From Bacillota bacterium (GTDB lineage: Bacteria > Bacillota > TC1): a stretch of 64,000 nucleotides of DNA. Under the pieces are notes generated by a model that searched no databases, was not told the origin of the DNA, and worked only from the letters and a program-made list of their open reading frames with translations. Below, one piece after another: positions 36,028-45,197 of this stretch (the first letter of the stretch is position 1; each line of letters opens with the position of its first letter). The position numbers and the translations under genes are program-made. The stretch is taken from assembly GCA_028683955.1 (NCBI GenBank), contig JAQUGR010000001.1, positions 391,627 to 455,626 on the forward strand, given 5' to 3'.

Positions 36028-36728
36028 TGAAAGTTGATATATTAACTCTTTTTCCAGATATGTTTGACTCCCCCTTGAAAGAAAGCTTGTTAAAAAAAGC
36101 TATAGAAAATTCAATACTTGAGGTGTGTTTTACGAATATGAGAGATTATTCAACAAATAAGCACCACAAAGTAGATGATTATCCCTATGGTGGAGGTAAA
36201 GGATTAGTAATTAGTCCAGAACCGGTTGTGCTTGCGTATGAATCAATAGAAAAAAAACCTAATTCAAAAACAATTTTCTTGTCTCCTGGTGGCAAAGTTT
36301 TGAATCAAAAAAAATTGAAGGAACTTAGCCAATTCGACCAATTAATATTATTATGTGGACACTATGAGGGGATAGATCAGCGAGCTATAGATATGATAGT
36401 AGATGAAGAGATTTCTATAGGTGATTATATTTTAACAGGTGGAGAATTACCAGCATTAGTTTTAATAGATGGTGTTAGCCGATATTTAGACGGCGTTGTT
36501 GGTTCTAAAGAATCGGTTTTAGAAGATTCTTTAAGTAATGGCTTATTAAAATATCCTCAATATACAAATCCAAGGAAATTTCGGGAAATAGAAGTTCCAG
36601 AGGTTTTGTTAAGCGGTCACCATAAAAAAATAGAAGAATGGCGATTAGATCAAAGTTATAAAAGAACAAAAATTAGTAGGCCAGATTTATGGCATAAATA
36701 TTTAAAAAATAAGAAGGAGGTAAAATAG
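36027..36728 (+). CDS. trmD: tRNA (guanine37-N1)-methyltransferase TrmD
   Basis: SPOUT-class enzyme that forms m1G37, preventing frameshifting. The 233 aa protein has KVDILTLFPDMFDSPL, DDYPYGGGKGLV, the SAM-binding knot LLCGHYEGIDQR with SIGDYILTGGELPALVLID and the C-terminal RREEW-equivalent EEWRLDQSYKRT. Coupled to rimM by TAATG. rplS follows one base later. Confidence 0.96.
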   Translation: MKVDILTLFPDMFDSPLKESLLKKAIENSILEVCFTNMRDYSTNKHHKVDDYPYGGGKGLVISPEPVVLAYESIEKKPNSKTIFLSPGGKVLNQKKLKELSQFDQLILLCGHYEGIDQRAIDMIVDEEISIGDYILTGGELPALVLIDGVSRYLDGVVGSKESVLEDSLSNGLLKYPQYTNPRKFREIEVPEVLLSGHHKKIEEWRLDQSYKRTKISRPDLWHKYLKNKKEVK

Positions 36729-37070
36729 ATGGATATCATTAAAGCAATAACTGATGAATATTTAAAAAGTGACCTTCCTGAATTCAGACCAGGCGATACT
36801 GTAAAAGTACATGTTAAAGTTGTCGAGGGAGAAAAAGAAAGAATTCAGGTTTATGAAGGTGTTGTTGTTAAAAGACAAGGAAAAGGCGCAACAGAAACTT
36901 TCACTGTTAGACGTGTAGCTTACGGAGTAGTAGTTGAAAGAACTTTTCCAGTTCACTCACCTAGAATTGATAAAATTGAAGTTATCAGATTTGGTAGAGT
37001 AAGAAGAGCTAAATTATATTACTTGAAAGATAGAATTGGTAAAGCTGCAAGAATTAAAGATAAAAAGTAG
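36729..37070 (+). CDS. rplS: 50S ribosomal protein L19
   Basis: A 113 aa protein at the 30S-50S interface. Conserved parts are [50 protein letters not shown] and [19 protein letters not shown]. The AAGGAGGT site overlaps the trmD end. Conserved operon position. Confidence 0.97.
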   Translation: MDIIKAITDEYLKSDLPEFRPGDTVKVHVKVVEGEKERIQVYEGVVVKRQGKGATETFTVRRVAYGVVVERTFPVHSPRIDKIEVIRFGRVRRAKLYYLKDRIGKAARIKDKK

Positions 37071-37079
37071 GAGTTGAAA

Positions 37080-37733
37080 ATGAGTAGCAACGAAGGTACT
37101 AATAAAAGTCAATATTTCTTTAAAAGTGTGATTTCTATATTTAAGATTATAATCATCGCACTTATGATAAATATTCTTATCAAAGCATTTTTGGTACGAA
37201 CTTATACAGTGGATTCATCATCGATGGAGACTACTTTGATGGTAAATGATAAACTTATTACTCAAGTTGTTACTAAATTTTTTTCTAAGCCTAAAAGAGG
37301 AGAAATAATAGTTTTTGTTTATCCAGAAACAGATTTAGCTTCTTCTAAACAAGTACTTAGAAAAAACCCAATCGATTATGTGCAATATGTATTTAAATTT
37401 TTATCACAAGGAAAAATGCCTGTTGATGATGAAGTTGAATATGTAAAACGTGTAATAGGCTTACCAGGCGATACGATTAATATTAAAAATAATTCAGTTT
37501 ATGTTAATGATCAAGTAATTGATGAGCCTTATCTTGATGAAAATGTATTTACTAATACTAGTGGATCTATTTTATCTTACCCATTTACTGTTCCTACTGG
37601 TCAGTATTTTGTTATGGGTGATAATAGAGAAAATAGTTCGGATTCTAGAGAATGGGGAACAGTGCCTGAAGAAAATATTATTGGTGAATCAATTATGGTT
37701 TACTATCCCTTCTCACACTTAGGTACACTATAA
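37080..37733 (+). CDS. lepB: Signal peptidase I
   Basis: Cleaves signal peptides of exported proteins. The 217 aa protein has one N-terminal transmembrane helix (about 18-38), the catalytic serine in VDSSSMETTLMVND and the catalytic lysine in VEYVKRVIGLPGDTINI. The C-terminal signature GDNRENSSDSREWGTVP is present. The start is the ATG at 37080, 6 bases after GGAG. A Firmicute single-span type. Its place after rplS is common in clostridia. The stop overlaps rbgA (TAATG). Confidence 0.94.
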   Translation: MSSNEGTNKSQYFFKSVISIFKIIIIALMINILIKAFLVRTYTVDSSSMETTLMVNDKLITQVVTKFFSKPKRGEIIVFVYPETDLASSKQVLRKNPIDYVQYVFKFLSQGKMPVDDEVEYVKRVIGLPGDTINIKNNSVYVNDQVIDEPYLDENVFTNTSGSILSYPFTVPTGQYFVMGDNRENSSDSREWGTVPEENIIGESIMVYYPFSHLGTL

Positions 37734-38566
37734 TGTTTAAAGTCCAATGGTATCCTGGTCATATGACTAAGGCAAAAAGAAAAATTGAAAATATTATTAA
37801 AACAATAGATATTATAATTGAGTTGAGAGATGCTAGAATACCACTTAGTTCTGGTAATCCAGATATTAGTAAGATGGCTTTGGGTAAAGGTCATCTTATT
37901 ATACTTACTAAACCAGATTTAGCAGATAAAACTATTACTGAAGAATGGATTGAATTATTTAAAGAAAAAGAATTAAATATGATAACTATTAAGGGTACAG
38001 ATACTCAAGATGTAAAAAAAATAATTAAACATCTGGAAATTATAGCTGATAAAGTTTTTGAAAAGAGAAGAAAAAAAGGTTTGTTAGACAGACCAGTAAG
38101 ATGTATGGTTCTAGGAGTTTCAAATGTAGGAAAATCTTCTTTGATTAATTCTCTTGCATTAAAGAGAGTTGCTGTCACTGGGAATAAGCCTGGAGTAACT
38201 AAAGGTAACCAATGGGTAACAATAAGTAAAAAAATAGAACTTCTTGATACGCCAGGTATACTATGGCCAAAATTTGATGGTTTAGTTGGTGTGAACTTAG
38301 CATTAACAGGAGCTATATCTGATAATGTCTATGATATAGTAGAAGCCGCTTGTTACTTAATACAAGAATTGAAAAATAAAAAATATTTAGAAACAATAAA
38401 TGAACCTTATGATGAATTAAAATCATTTGGCGAAAAAAGAGGTATATTATTAAAAGGTGGAATGGTTGATTTAGAAAAATCAGCGATATTATTTTTAAAA
38501 GATTACAGAAGTGGTAAAATAGGTAAAATAACCTTAGAATGGCCTGAAAATCATGAAATTAAGTAA
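37733..38566 (+). CDS. rbgA: Ribosome biogenesis GTPase RbgA (YlqF)
   Basis: Circularly permuted GTPase for a late step of 50S assembly. The 277 aa protein begins VQWYPGHMTKAKRKI. It shows G4-like TKPDLAD before G1 VLGVSNVGKSSLINSL and G3 DTPGILWPK, the permuted order typical of the family. Switch-I-like GVTKGNQW follows G1. It overlaps lepB by one base and rnhB by 14 bases. Confidence 0.95.
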   Translation: MFKVQWYPGHMTKAKRKIENIIKTIDIIIELRDARIPLSSGNPDISKMALGKGHLIILTKPDLADKTITEEWIELFKEKELNMITIKGTDTQDVKKIIKHLEIIADKVFEKRRKKGLLDRPVRCMVLGVSNVGKSSLINSLALKRVAVTGNKPGVTKGNQWVTISKKIELLDTPGILWPKFDGLVGVNLALTGAISDNVYDIVEAACYLIQELKNKKYLETINEPYDELKSFGEKRGILLKGGMVDLEKSAILFLKDYRSGKIGKITLEWPENHEIK

Positions 38567-39197
38567 ATCGATAAATGAAAATGAAAAAGAATTACTTAGG
38601 CTTTTAGATTTTTTTTTAAATGAAGCTCAATATAAAAAAGATTATAAAATTATTGTGGGTGTAGATGAAGTTGGTAGAGGACCACTTGCAGGACCAGTTT
38701 ATGCTGCATGTGTTTGTCTGAAATATGATTTAAATCTAACTAATTTAAATGACTCTAAAAAATTAAGTGAAAACAAAAGAGAAGTTCTTGAAGAAAAAAT
38801 TAAAGAAAGTTCTTACTTTTATACATACGGTTTTGCTTCGGTAGAAGAAATCGATAAATACAATATTTTGAATGCAACTATGTTGGCTATGAAAAGAGCT
38901 GTAGATAAATGTCCAATTACACCTGATTTAGTTTTGGTTGATGGTAATAAAACACCAGATTGGGACTATAACAGCATTTCTATAATTAAAGGTGATCAAA
39001 ATTATCCTTCAATTGCAGCAGCATCAATCTTAGCTAAAACAAAAAGAGATAAATTAATGACAATAATTCAGAAATTTGACAATAATTTTAATTACTCTAA
39101 ACATAAAGGTTATGGAACAAAAGAACACTATCAAGAATTAAATAAAAATGGTCCAAGTATATTACATAGAAGGACATTTATTAAGGATTATATATAA
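38553..39197 (+). CDS. rnhB: Ribonuclease HII
   Basis: Removes ribonucleotides and RNA primers from DNA. The 214 aa protein has GVDEVGRGPLAGPVYAACV (the D-E catalytic pair), LNDSKKLSENKRE, LVLVDGNKTPDW and the later aspartate region with ASILAKTKRDKLM and HKGYGTKEHYQEL. Coupled to rbgA. Its stop overlaps the rluB start (TAATG). Confidence 0.95.
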   Translation: MKLSKSINENEKELLRLLDFFLNEAQYKKDYKIIVGVDEVGRGPLAGPVYAACVCLKYDLNLTNLNDSKKLSENKREVLEEKIKESSYFYTYGFASVEEIDKYNILNATMLAMKRAVDKCPITPDLVLVDGNKTPDWDYNSISIIKGDQNYPSIAAASILAKTKRDKLMTIIQKFDNNFNYSKHKGYGTKEHYQELNKNGPSILHRRTFIKDYI

Positions 39198-39925
39198 TGA
39201 GAATACAAAAATACTTATCAACTGCAGGATTTTGCTCGCGCAGAAAAGCAGAAGAACTAATCTTAGAAAATCGAATTAAAATCAATAATAAATCTGCCTC
39301 AATTGGCGATATTATTGATATTAGTAAAGATAAAGTGTTTGTTGACGGTAAATTAATCAATAATAATACTAAACAAATATATATCCTTTTATACAAGCCG
39401 AAAGGATATGTTAGTACTACAAGTGATCCCGAGGGTAGGAAAACAGTTTTAGATTTAGTGACAGATATTAAAGAAAGAATTTATCCTGTTGGTAGACTTG
39501 ATTATGATACTGAAGGTTTGCTGATAATGACTAATGATGGTGAATTTACTAATATTCTTACACATCCAAGTCACTTAGTAGAAAAAGTGTATAAAGCAAA
39601 ATGTTCAGGTAATATTACAAAAGAAAAACTTAATCAACTAGAAGACGGTATATTAATTGAAAATGAATATATGACAAATAAAGCCAATATATATTATGCT
39701 CAAAATTTCAAAGATTATTTTGAAATAGAAATTGGTATTAAAGAAGGTAGAAATAGACAAGTAAGAAAAATGTTTGCTGAATTGAAAAATCCTGTACTTT
39801 CTTTAAAGAGGATTAAAATAGGATTTTTAACTATAGATAAATTAAAACGAGGCAAATATAGAGAATTAACTAAAAAAGAAATTGAAAAACTAAAAAAATT
39901 AGAAGTAAATAAGGAAAATAATTAA
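39197..39925 (+). CDS. rluB: Ribosomal large subunit pseudouridine synthase (RluB type)
   Basis: Isomerises uridine to pseudouridine in 23S rRNA. The 242 aa protein has an N-terminal S4 domain (MRIQKYLSTAGFCSRRKAEE), the link block YKPKGYVSTTSDPEGRKTV and the catalytic aspartate motif VGRLDYDTEGLLIMTNDGE. GRNRQVRKMF is in the C-terminal part. RluB and RluF/RsuA types are alike, so the target (U2605 by analogy) is inferred. In Firmicutes rluB is usually near scpB; here it ends the rnhB group. Confidence 0.88.
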   Translation: MRIQKYLSTAGFCSRRKAEELILENRIKINNKSASIGDIIDISKDKVFVDGKLINNNTKQIYILLYKPKGYVSTTSDPEGRKTVLDLVTDIKERIYPVGRLDYDTEGLLIMTNDGEFTNILTHPSHLVEKVYKAKCSGNITKEKLNQLEDGILIENEYMTNKANIYYAQNFKDYFEIEIGIKEGRNRQVRKMFAELKNPVLSLKRIKIGFLTIDKLKRGKYRELTKKEIEKLKKLEVNKENN

Positions 39926-39931
39926 ATTTTA

Positions 39932-39940
39932 TGTTAAAAT
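39932..39940 (+). promoter_or_regulatory. Possible extended -10 promoter of ilvC
   Basis: TGT-TAAAAT lies just after rluB and about 39 bases before ilvC, with no good -35. The start near 39947 leaves room for GGAGG at about 39968. Weak but the only candidate. Confidence 0.35.
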
Positions 39941-39978
39941 TAAATGGATAAGATAGATAAGAAATTTGGAGGTATACT

Positions 39979-40980
39979 ATGGTAAAAATGTTTTATGATA
40001 ATGATGCAGATTTAAGTTTAATACAGAGCAAAAAAGTAGCAATTTTAGGTTACGGAAGCCAAGGACACGCTCATGCTTTAAACTTAAAAGAGAGTGGCGT
40101 TAATGTTACAGTTGGTTTAAGAAAAGAAAGTAAAAGATGGCAAGAAGCTATTGATGACGGTTTGAATGTAGCTACTGTTGATGAGGCATGTGCTAATTCT
40201 GAGGTAATTATGTTACTATTACCGGATGAAAAACAAAAAGAAATATATGATAATGAAATTGCAAAACATATAACTACAGGCAAATCATTAGTATTTGCTC
40301 ATGGCTTTAATATTCATTACAATTTGATTGTACCACCAAGTGATGTTGATGTTTTTCTAGTTGCGCCTAAAAGCCCAGGTCATTTAGTAAGAAGAACTTA
40401 TACTCAAGGTGGAGGGGTTCCTGGATTAATTGCTATTTTTCAAGATGCGTCAGGAAAAGCTAAAGATTTAGCACTTTCATATGCAAAAGGAATTGGTTGT
40501 ACTAGAGCTGGTGTTATTGAAACTACATTTAAAGAAGAAACTGAAACTGACTTGTTTGGAGAGCAAGCGGTATTATGCGGCGGAGCTGCTGCATTAGTGA
40601 AAGCAGGTTTTGAAACTTTAACAGAAGCAGGTTATGCTCCTGAAATGGCATATTTCGAGTGTTTACATGAATTGAAATTAATTGTTGACCTTATGTATGA
40701 AGGCGGAATTAGCAATATGAGATATTCTGTAAGTGATACTGCTGAATATGGTGATTTAACAAGAGGACCAAGAATCGTTAATGCAGACACTAAAAAAGAA
40801 ATGAAAAAAATTCTTGAAGAAATTCAATCTGGACAATTCGCTAGAGAGTGGGTTGCAGAATATAAAGCAGGAAGTCCAAACTTCAATGCACTATATGAAA
40901 AAGATAAAAATCACCTAATAGAGACAACAGGTGAAAAATTAAGAGCTATGATGCCTTGGATTGGCAAAAAAGCAAAATAG
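39979..40980 (+). CDS. ilvC: Ketol-acid reductoisomerase (NADP+)
   Basis: Second common step in valine/isoleucine synthesis, needing Mg2+ and NADPH. The 333 aa class I protein has the Rossmann loop [16 protein letters not shown] and the cofactor loop [12 protein letters not shown], whose basic/serine residues indicate [27 protein letters not shown] and the C-terminal [16 protein letters not shown] and [14 protein letters not shown] are present. It is a lone branched-chain gene here; leuA lies 8 kb away. A large hairpin follows it. Confidence 0.95.
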   Translation: MVKMFYDNDADLSLIQSKKVAILGYGSQGHAHALNLKESGVNVTVGLRKESKRWQEAIDDGLNVATVDEACANSEVIMLLLPDEKQKEIYDNEIAKHITTGKSLVFAHGFNIHYNLIVPPSDVDVFLVAPKSPGHLVRRTYTQGGGVPGLIAIFQDASGKAKDLALSYAKGIGCTRAGVIETTFKEETETDLFGEQAVLCGGAAALVKAGFETLTEAGYAPEMAYFECLHELKLIVDLMYEGGISNMRYSVSDTAEYGDLTRGPRIVNADTKKEMKKILEEIQSGQFAREWVAEYKAGSPNFNALYEKDKNHLIETTGEKLRAMMPWIGKKAK

Positions 40981-40994
40981 AATTAATATTTGAA

Positions 40995-41024
40995 TTAAGG
41001 AGAAAGCAATGTCTTTCTCCTTAA
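40995..41024 (+). promoter_or_regulatory. 12-bp perfect hairpin between ilvC and cmk
   Basis: TTAAGGAGAAAG and CTTTCTCCTTAA form a perfect 12-base stem with a six-base loop. The left arm contains an AAGGAG ribosome site followed by an ATG in the loop (41009). No T-run follows, so it is not a classical terminator. It may end ilvC weakly or hide this ribosome site. cmk more plausibly starts at 41039 behind its own GGGAG. Confidence 0.6.
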
Positions 41025-41038
41025 CTATGGGAGTTTAT

Positions 41039-41689
41039 ATGAAGATAGCAATTGATGGACCAGCTAGTTCTGGTAAAAGTACAATAGCCAAGTTGCTAAG
41101 TAAAAAACTTAAATTTGAATATATTGATACAGGTGCTCTATATAGAGCAATAACCTATATTATAAATAAAGAAAATATTGATTTGCAGGATGAGTATAAA
41201 ATTTCAAATATAATTAATTCTTCAATTTTTAGATTTGATAAGAATAAATTATATATGAATGATATTTGTATAGAAACTGAAATAAGAAAAAATATTATTT
41301 CTAAAAAAGTATCTGAAGTAGCTGCTCAACCTTATATTAGAATATTAATTAATAAAGTTATTAGAAATACTTCTGATAATTCAGAAAATATTATAATAGA
41401 TGGTAGAGATATAGGGACAGTTGTATTACCAGATGCTAATTTTAAAATATATCTTGATGCATCTCCTAAAATAAGAGCTAAAAGAAGATATATAGAATTA
41501 ATTGAAAAAAACGAACCCGTTATACTAGAAAAACTCGAAGAAGAAATTATCGAGAGAGATTATTACGATTCTAATAGAGCAGTAGATCCATTAAAAATAG
41601 CAGATGATGCAATAATAATTGTGACTGATGACATGAATATAGGACAAGTAGTGAATAAAATTTACGATTTAGTAAATAATGATTTATAA
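41039..41689 (+). CDS. cmk: Cytidylate kinase
   Basis: Phosphorylates CMP/dCMP. The 216 aa protein has the P-loop IAIDGPASSGKSTIAKLL, the substrate region YIDTGALYRAITY, DGRDIGTVVLPDANFKIYLD and RAKRRY in the lid. RDYYDSNRAVDPLKIADDA closes the family pattern. The start taken is the ATG at 41039, with GGGAG 5 bases upstream and the usual N-terminus; a frame extension to 41009 would pass through the hairpin. The ispH-rpsA gene follows, the standard clostridial order. Confidence 0.93.
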   Translation: MKIAIDGPASSGKSTIAKLLSKKLKFEYIDTGALYRAITYIINKENIDLQDEYKISNIINSSIFRFDKNKLYMNDICIETEIRKNIISKKVSEVAAQPYIRILINKVIRNTSDNSENIIIDGRDIGTVVLPDANFKIYLDASPKIRAKRRYIELIEKNEPVILEKLEEEIIERDYYDSNRAVDPLKIADDAIIIVTDDMNIGQVVNKIYDLVNNDL

Positions 41690-41724
41690 ATCAATAAATT
41701 CTTGGTATAATATTAGGAGTTAAC

Positions 41725-43743
41725 ATGAAAATAATTATAGCACCTAATGCTGGCTTTTGTTACGGAGTAAAAAATGCCTTAAAAAAAGCAGAGGAAATTA
41801 AAACTGATAAAATAATATATACTTTAGGTGAATTAATACATAATCAACAGGAAATTGATAGATTAAAAGAAAAAAATATTATTCCAGTTGATAGTATCAA
41901 TAACATAAAAGATGATGATTTTTTAGTTATCAGATCACATGGAGTAGGAAAAACATTTTATGAAAATTTTGGAAAAAGAGAAAATTTAATTGATGCAACT
42001 TGTCCAAGCGTTAAGTTGGCACATAGATTAGCTGAAAAATATATGTTATTAGGTTATCAAGTCATAGTATTTGGAGATAAAAACCATCCTGAAGTTTTAG
42101 GAATTCTTGATTGGGGTGGTAATGATAGTTTGGCAGTTTTAAAAGAATCCGATATAAATCAGATTAATTTAAAAAAACCTATACTTCTATTATCACAAAC
42201 TACTCAATCAGTTGACGAATTTAATATCATAAAAAATTTAATTGAAAAAAAAACCGAAAATCTTGTAGTAAAGAATACAATATGTAAAGCAACACGCAAC
42301 AGGCAAAGTGAAATAGAAGAATTATCTAAAGTAGTAGATGTAATGATTATTATTGGTGGAAAACAAAGCTCTAATTCAAATAAATTATTTAAAATAGCTA
42401 AAAATTTCAATGAAAATTCATTTTTTATTGAAACATATAAAGATTTAAATCTTGATTGGTTTAAAGGAAAAAATAAAATAGGCATTTCAGCAGGTGCTTC
42501 TACACCAAGCTGGATAATAGAGGAGGTCATTAATAAAATGATGAGTGAAGACAAAATGGAAAAAGAACAGACTATGGAAGAACTATTGCTTGAAATGGAC
42601 AATGATATTCAACCTGGAGATATTGTAGAAGGTATAGTTATTCAAGTCGACAAAGAAAATATTGTAGTAGATATTGGTTTGAAAGCTGAAGGTATTATAC
42701 CTATTGAAGAATATACCAATGAAGAACTTCCTAATGTAGGAGATAAAATCACTGCTGTATTACTTCAAAAATCTAATTCTGTCGGATTTCCTGTATTATC
42801 TAAAAGGAAATTATTAGATAGAAAAAATAGAGAATCTCAAAGGGAAGCCCTTAAAACACTTCCATCAAAATTTGAAAACAAAGAAGAATTTGAAGGTGTA
42901 GTAACTAGTATTGCAAAATCAGGATTAATAGTGAAAATTGGAGATGTTGAAGGATTTTTACCAGCTTCTCAAATTTTACTTAATGGTTATGCCAAATCTC
43001 TTGATAAATATTTAGGGAAAAAAGTTCGTGTTAGAATAATTGATTTAGATTTGAAAAAACGTCTACCTAAAATAGTTCTATCACAAAAAGTGATTCTAGG
43101 CGAAGAAAGAGAAGCGAGTTCAAAAGATTTCTGGGATATTATGGAAGTTGGCAAAGTAGTACAAGGTGAAGTTAAAATGCTTGCAGATTTTGGTGCTTTT
43201 GTAAATCTTGGTTATTTAGATGGATTGTTACATGTATCAGAATTGTCTTGGAATAAAAGAGACAACTTGAAAAACATGTTAGCAGTTGGTGATAAAATAA
43301 ATGTGAAAATCATCGGCATAGATAAAGAAAAGAATAAAATAAGTTTAAGTCTTAAAGCATTAGAAGAAGATCCTTGGCAAACTTTTATAAATAATCATAA
43401 AGTAGGCCATATAATTAAAGGGACTGTTACAAGTGTTGTTGATTATGGTGCTTTTGTTAGTATAAGTAAATTTGTTGAGGGCTTATTACATATTTCTGAA
43501 ATATCACATGAGAAAATTGCTAAAGTAAGTGATGTTTTAAAAGTGGGCGACGAAATAGATGTTGAAATTCTTGATATTGATGAGGTTAATAAGAAAGTAT
43601 CATTATCTAAGAAATCTTTAGAAACACCAGTTAAAAAAGATGAACCTGTTGAGGCAGATAAAATGGTTTATAATGATGATGCTGAAACAAAAAGTGTTAC
43701 TTTAGGAGATATATTGAACCAAAACAATAAAAATGAAGAATAA
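41725..43743 (+). CDS. ispH: IspH-S1 fusion: HMBDP reductase / ribosomal protein S1
   Basis: Natural fusion of 672 aa found in clostridia. Residues 1 to about 275 form IspH, the [4Fe-4S] enzyme making IPP and DMAPP at the end of the MEP pathway. Its cluster cysteines lie in APNAGFCYGVKNAL, LIDATCPSV and NTICKATRNRQ, with AGASTPSWIIEEVI at its end. From about 290 there are four S1 RNA-binding repeats (GDIVEGIVIQVD, EFEGVVTSIAKSG, GKVVQGEVKMLADFGAFV, GHIIKGTVTSVVDYGAFV). Between them is a strong internal ribosome site (42521) before an in-frame ATG. It begins after TTAGGAG and ends at a strong terminator. Confidence 0.95.
   Translation: MKIIIAPNAGFCYGVKNALKKAEEIKTDKIIYTLGELIHNQQEIDRLKEKNIIPVDSINNIKDDDFLVIRSHGVGKTFYENFGKRENLIDATCPSVKLAHRLAEKYMLLGYQVIVFGDKNHPEVLGILDWGGNDSLAVLKESDINQINLKKPILLLSQTTQSVDEFNIIKNLIEKKTENLVVKNTICKATRNRQSEIEELSKVVDVMIIIGGKQSSNSNKLFKIAKNFNENSFFIETYKDLNLDWFKGKNKIGISAGASTPSWIIEEVINKMMSEDKMEKEQTMEELLLEMDNDIQPGDIVEGIVIQVDKENIVVDIGLKAEGIIPIEEYTNEELPNVGDKITAVLLQKSNSVGFPVLSKRKLLDRKNRESQREALKTLPSKFENKEEFEGVVTSIAKSGLIVKIGDVEGFLPASQILLNGYAKSLDKYLGKKVRVRIIDLDLKKRLPKIVLSQKVILGEEREASSKDFWDIMEVGKVVQGEVKMLADFGAFVNLGYLDGLLHVSELSWNKRDNLKNMLAVGDKINVKIIGIDKEKNKISLSLKALEEDPWQTFINNHKVGHIIKGTVTSVVDYGAFVSISKFVEGLLHISEISHEKIAKVSDVLKVGDEIDVEILDIDEVNKKVSLSKKSLETPVKKDEPVEADKMVYNDDAETKSVTLGDILNQNNKNEE
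42521..42540 (+). promoter_or_regulatory. Internal ribosome binding site inside ispH-rpsA
   Basis: A perfect AGGAGG lies 11-12 bases before an in-frame ATG (42538), exactly at the IspH/S1 junction. Initiation here would give a free S1-like protein of about 400 aa from the same mRNA. The hexamer partly encodes the conserved IIEEVI end of IspH, so it may be incidental. Confidence 0.4.
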
Positions 43744-43755
43744 GTTTAAAACTTG

Positions 43756-43790
43756 TGGAGGTTTAGAGTAATCTAAACCTCCATATTTTT
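43756..43790 (+). terminator. Intrinsic terminator after ispH-rpsA
   Basis: Twelve-base perfect stem TGGAGGTTTAGA / TCTAAACCTCCA, loop GTAA, then TATTTTTT. It separates ispH-rpsA from the fumarase genes. Confidence 0.93.
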
Positions 43791-43803
43791 TGAAAGGATT
43801 AAT

Positions 43804-44646
43804 ATGAAAAGAATTAGTTTTAATAATATTGTTAATAGTATTAAAGATAGTGTAATAGAAATTAATTGTGTGGCTAGTAAAGAATTATTAAATAAATATG
43901 ATACTGGAATTATGAGAGAAAACAATGAACTTAGTAAGAAAGTTTTAATTAATTTAAAACAAAATGCAATAATAGCCAAAGAAAAAATGATTCCAATTTG
44001 TCAGGATACTGGGACAGCTGTATTATTTTTAGAAATTGGAACAGAGGTTGTGATTGATGGTGGATTTATTTATGATGCAATTTATGAGGGTGTAAAGTTG
44101 GGTTATCAAGAAGGTTATTTGAGAAAATCAATTGTTGACAATCCCTTATCAAGAAACAATACAGGGAATAATTTACCTCCTATTATACATACAAAATTAG
44201 TTGAAGGTGATACATTAAGTATAGTTTTATTAGCAAAAGGCGCTGGTAGTGAAAATATGTCAGCAATTAAAATGATGGCCCCAAGTGAAGGAATTAATGG
44301 AATTGAAAAATTCGTCCTAGAGACTGTTAAAAATGCAGGGTCTAATCCGTGTCCTCCAATTACTGTTGGCGTAGGCATAGGCAGCAATTTTGAAGGTGTA
44401 GCCTTATTAGCTAAAAAAGCTCTGGTTAAAGAATTCTTTGAAATACCAGAAGATCCAAATATAACTAAAATAGAAAAAGATTTAAAAGAAAAATTAAACT
44501 TATTAAATATTGGACCTCAGGGTTTTGGAGGAAAAACTAGTGTTTTTGATGTAGCAATACTAATGGAACCATGTCATATTGCTTCATTACCAGTTGCAGT
44601 TAATATTAATTGTCATGTAATAAGACATAAAAAATTAGTATTTTAG
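43804..44646 (+). CDS. Class I fumarate hydratase, alpha subunit
   Basis: [4Fe-4S] hydratase subunit of 280 aa, equal to the N-terminal half of class I fumarases and to TtdA of tartrate dehydratase. Cluster/active-site cysteines lie in IPICQDTGTAVLF, NPCPPITVGVGIG and MEPCHIASLP. GSENMSAIKMM is also typical. It follows AAAGGA. The beta subunit follows 8 bases downstream. Fumarate/malate interconversion is the likely role; L-tartrate dehydration is the alternative. Confidence 0.88.
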   Translation: MKRISFNNIVNSIKDSVIEINCVASKELLNKYDTGIMRENNELSKKVLINLKQNAIIAKEKMIPICQDTGTAVLFLEIGTEVVIDGGFIYDAIYEGVKLGYQEGYLRKSIVDNPLSRNNTGNNLPPIIHTKLVEGDTLSIVLLAKGAGSENMSAIKMMAPSEGINGIEKFVLETVKNAGSNPCPPITVGVGIGSNFEGVALLAKKALVKEFFEIPEDPNITKIEKDLKEKLNLLNIGPQGFGGKTSVFDVAILMEPCHIASLPVAVNINCHVIRHKKLVF

Positions 44647-44654
44647 GAGAAAAA

Positions 44655-45179
44655 ATGAAACTACATACACCTATAGATAAAAACAAATTAAAAAATTTAA
44701 ATGCTGGTGAAGAAATATATATATCCGGGACTATCTACACAGCAAGAGATTCAGCCCATAAATTATTATTACAAATGATAAATAATAATGAAAAGTTACC
44801 ATTTGAGCTAAATGGTGCGGTAATATATTATGCTGGACCATCTCCAACAAAACCTGGTGAAATTGTTGGATCAATCGGACCAACAACAAGTTATAGAATG
44901 GATAAATACACACCTGATATTTTAAAAGAAGGCGCCGCTATACTTATTGGTAAAGGCTCCCGTAATGAAGAAGTGAAAATATCACTTTTAGAAAACGGAG
45001 CCATATATTGTGCCGCACTAGGTGGAGCAGGCGCTCTTATGGCCTCAAAAGTTAAAAGTAGTTCTCTAGTTGCATTTTCTGAATTAGGACCAGAAGCTAT
45101 TTATAAGTTAGAGGTAGAAGATTTTCCAGTTATAGTAGTTAATGATTTAAAAGGAAATGACATCTATGAGTGTCATTAA
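44655..45179 (+). CDS. Class I fumarate hydratase, beta subunit
   Basis: A 174 aa partner corresponding to the C-terminal swivelling domain of class I fumarases (TtdB). Seen are LNAGEEIYISGTIYTARDSA, YYAGPSPTKPGEIVGSIGPT, GKGSRNEEV, and YCAALGGAGALMASKVK with LGPEAIYKLEVEDFPV near the end. The gene pair is a compact two-subunit operon with AGGAGAAA before this start. Assignment to fumarase versus tartrate dehydratase is by likelihood only. Confidence 0.88.
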   Translation: MKLHTPIDKNKLKNLNAGEEIYISGTIYTARDSAHKLLLQMINNNEKLPFELNGAVIYYAGPSPTKPGEIVGSIGPTTSYRMDKYTPDILKEGAAILIGKGSRNEEVKISLLENGAIYCAALGGAGALMASKVKSSSLVAFSELGPEAIYKLEVEDFPVIVVNDLKGNDIYECH

Positions 45180-45197
45180 TCTAGATAGGAGAATACA

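Noticed and set aside
41009-41038. cmk starting at ATG 41009 with a MSFSLT N-terminus
   Set aside because: That codon and its ribosome site are buried in a perfect hairpin; the family N-terminus begins at 41039 with its own GGGAG.
41703-41711. TGG-TATAAT before ispH-rpsA as a promoter
   Set aside because: The transcript would start about 7 bases before the ATG and would lose the ribosome site; it is more likely chance, and cmk read-through is the simpler supply.
42204-42602. 132-codon frame on the minus strand inside ispH-rpsA
   Set aside because: It is a shadow of the fusion gene, with low-complexity serine/leucine composition and no ribosome site.
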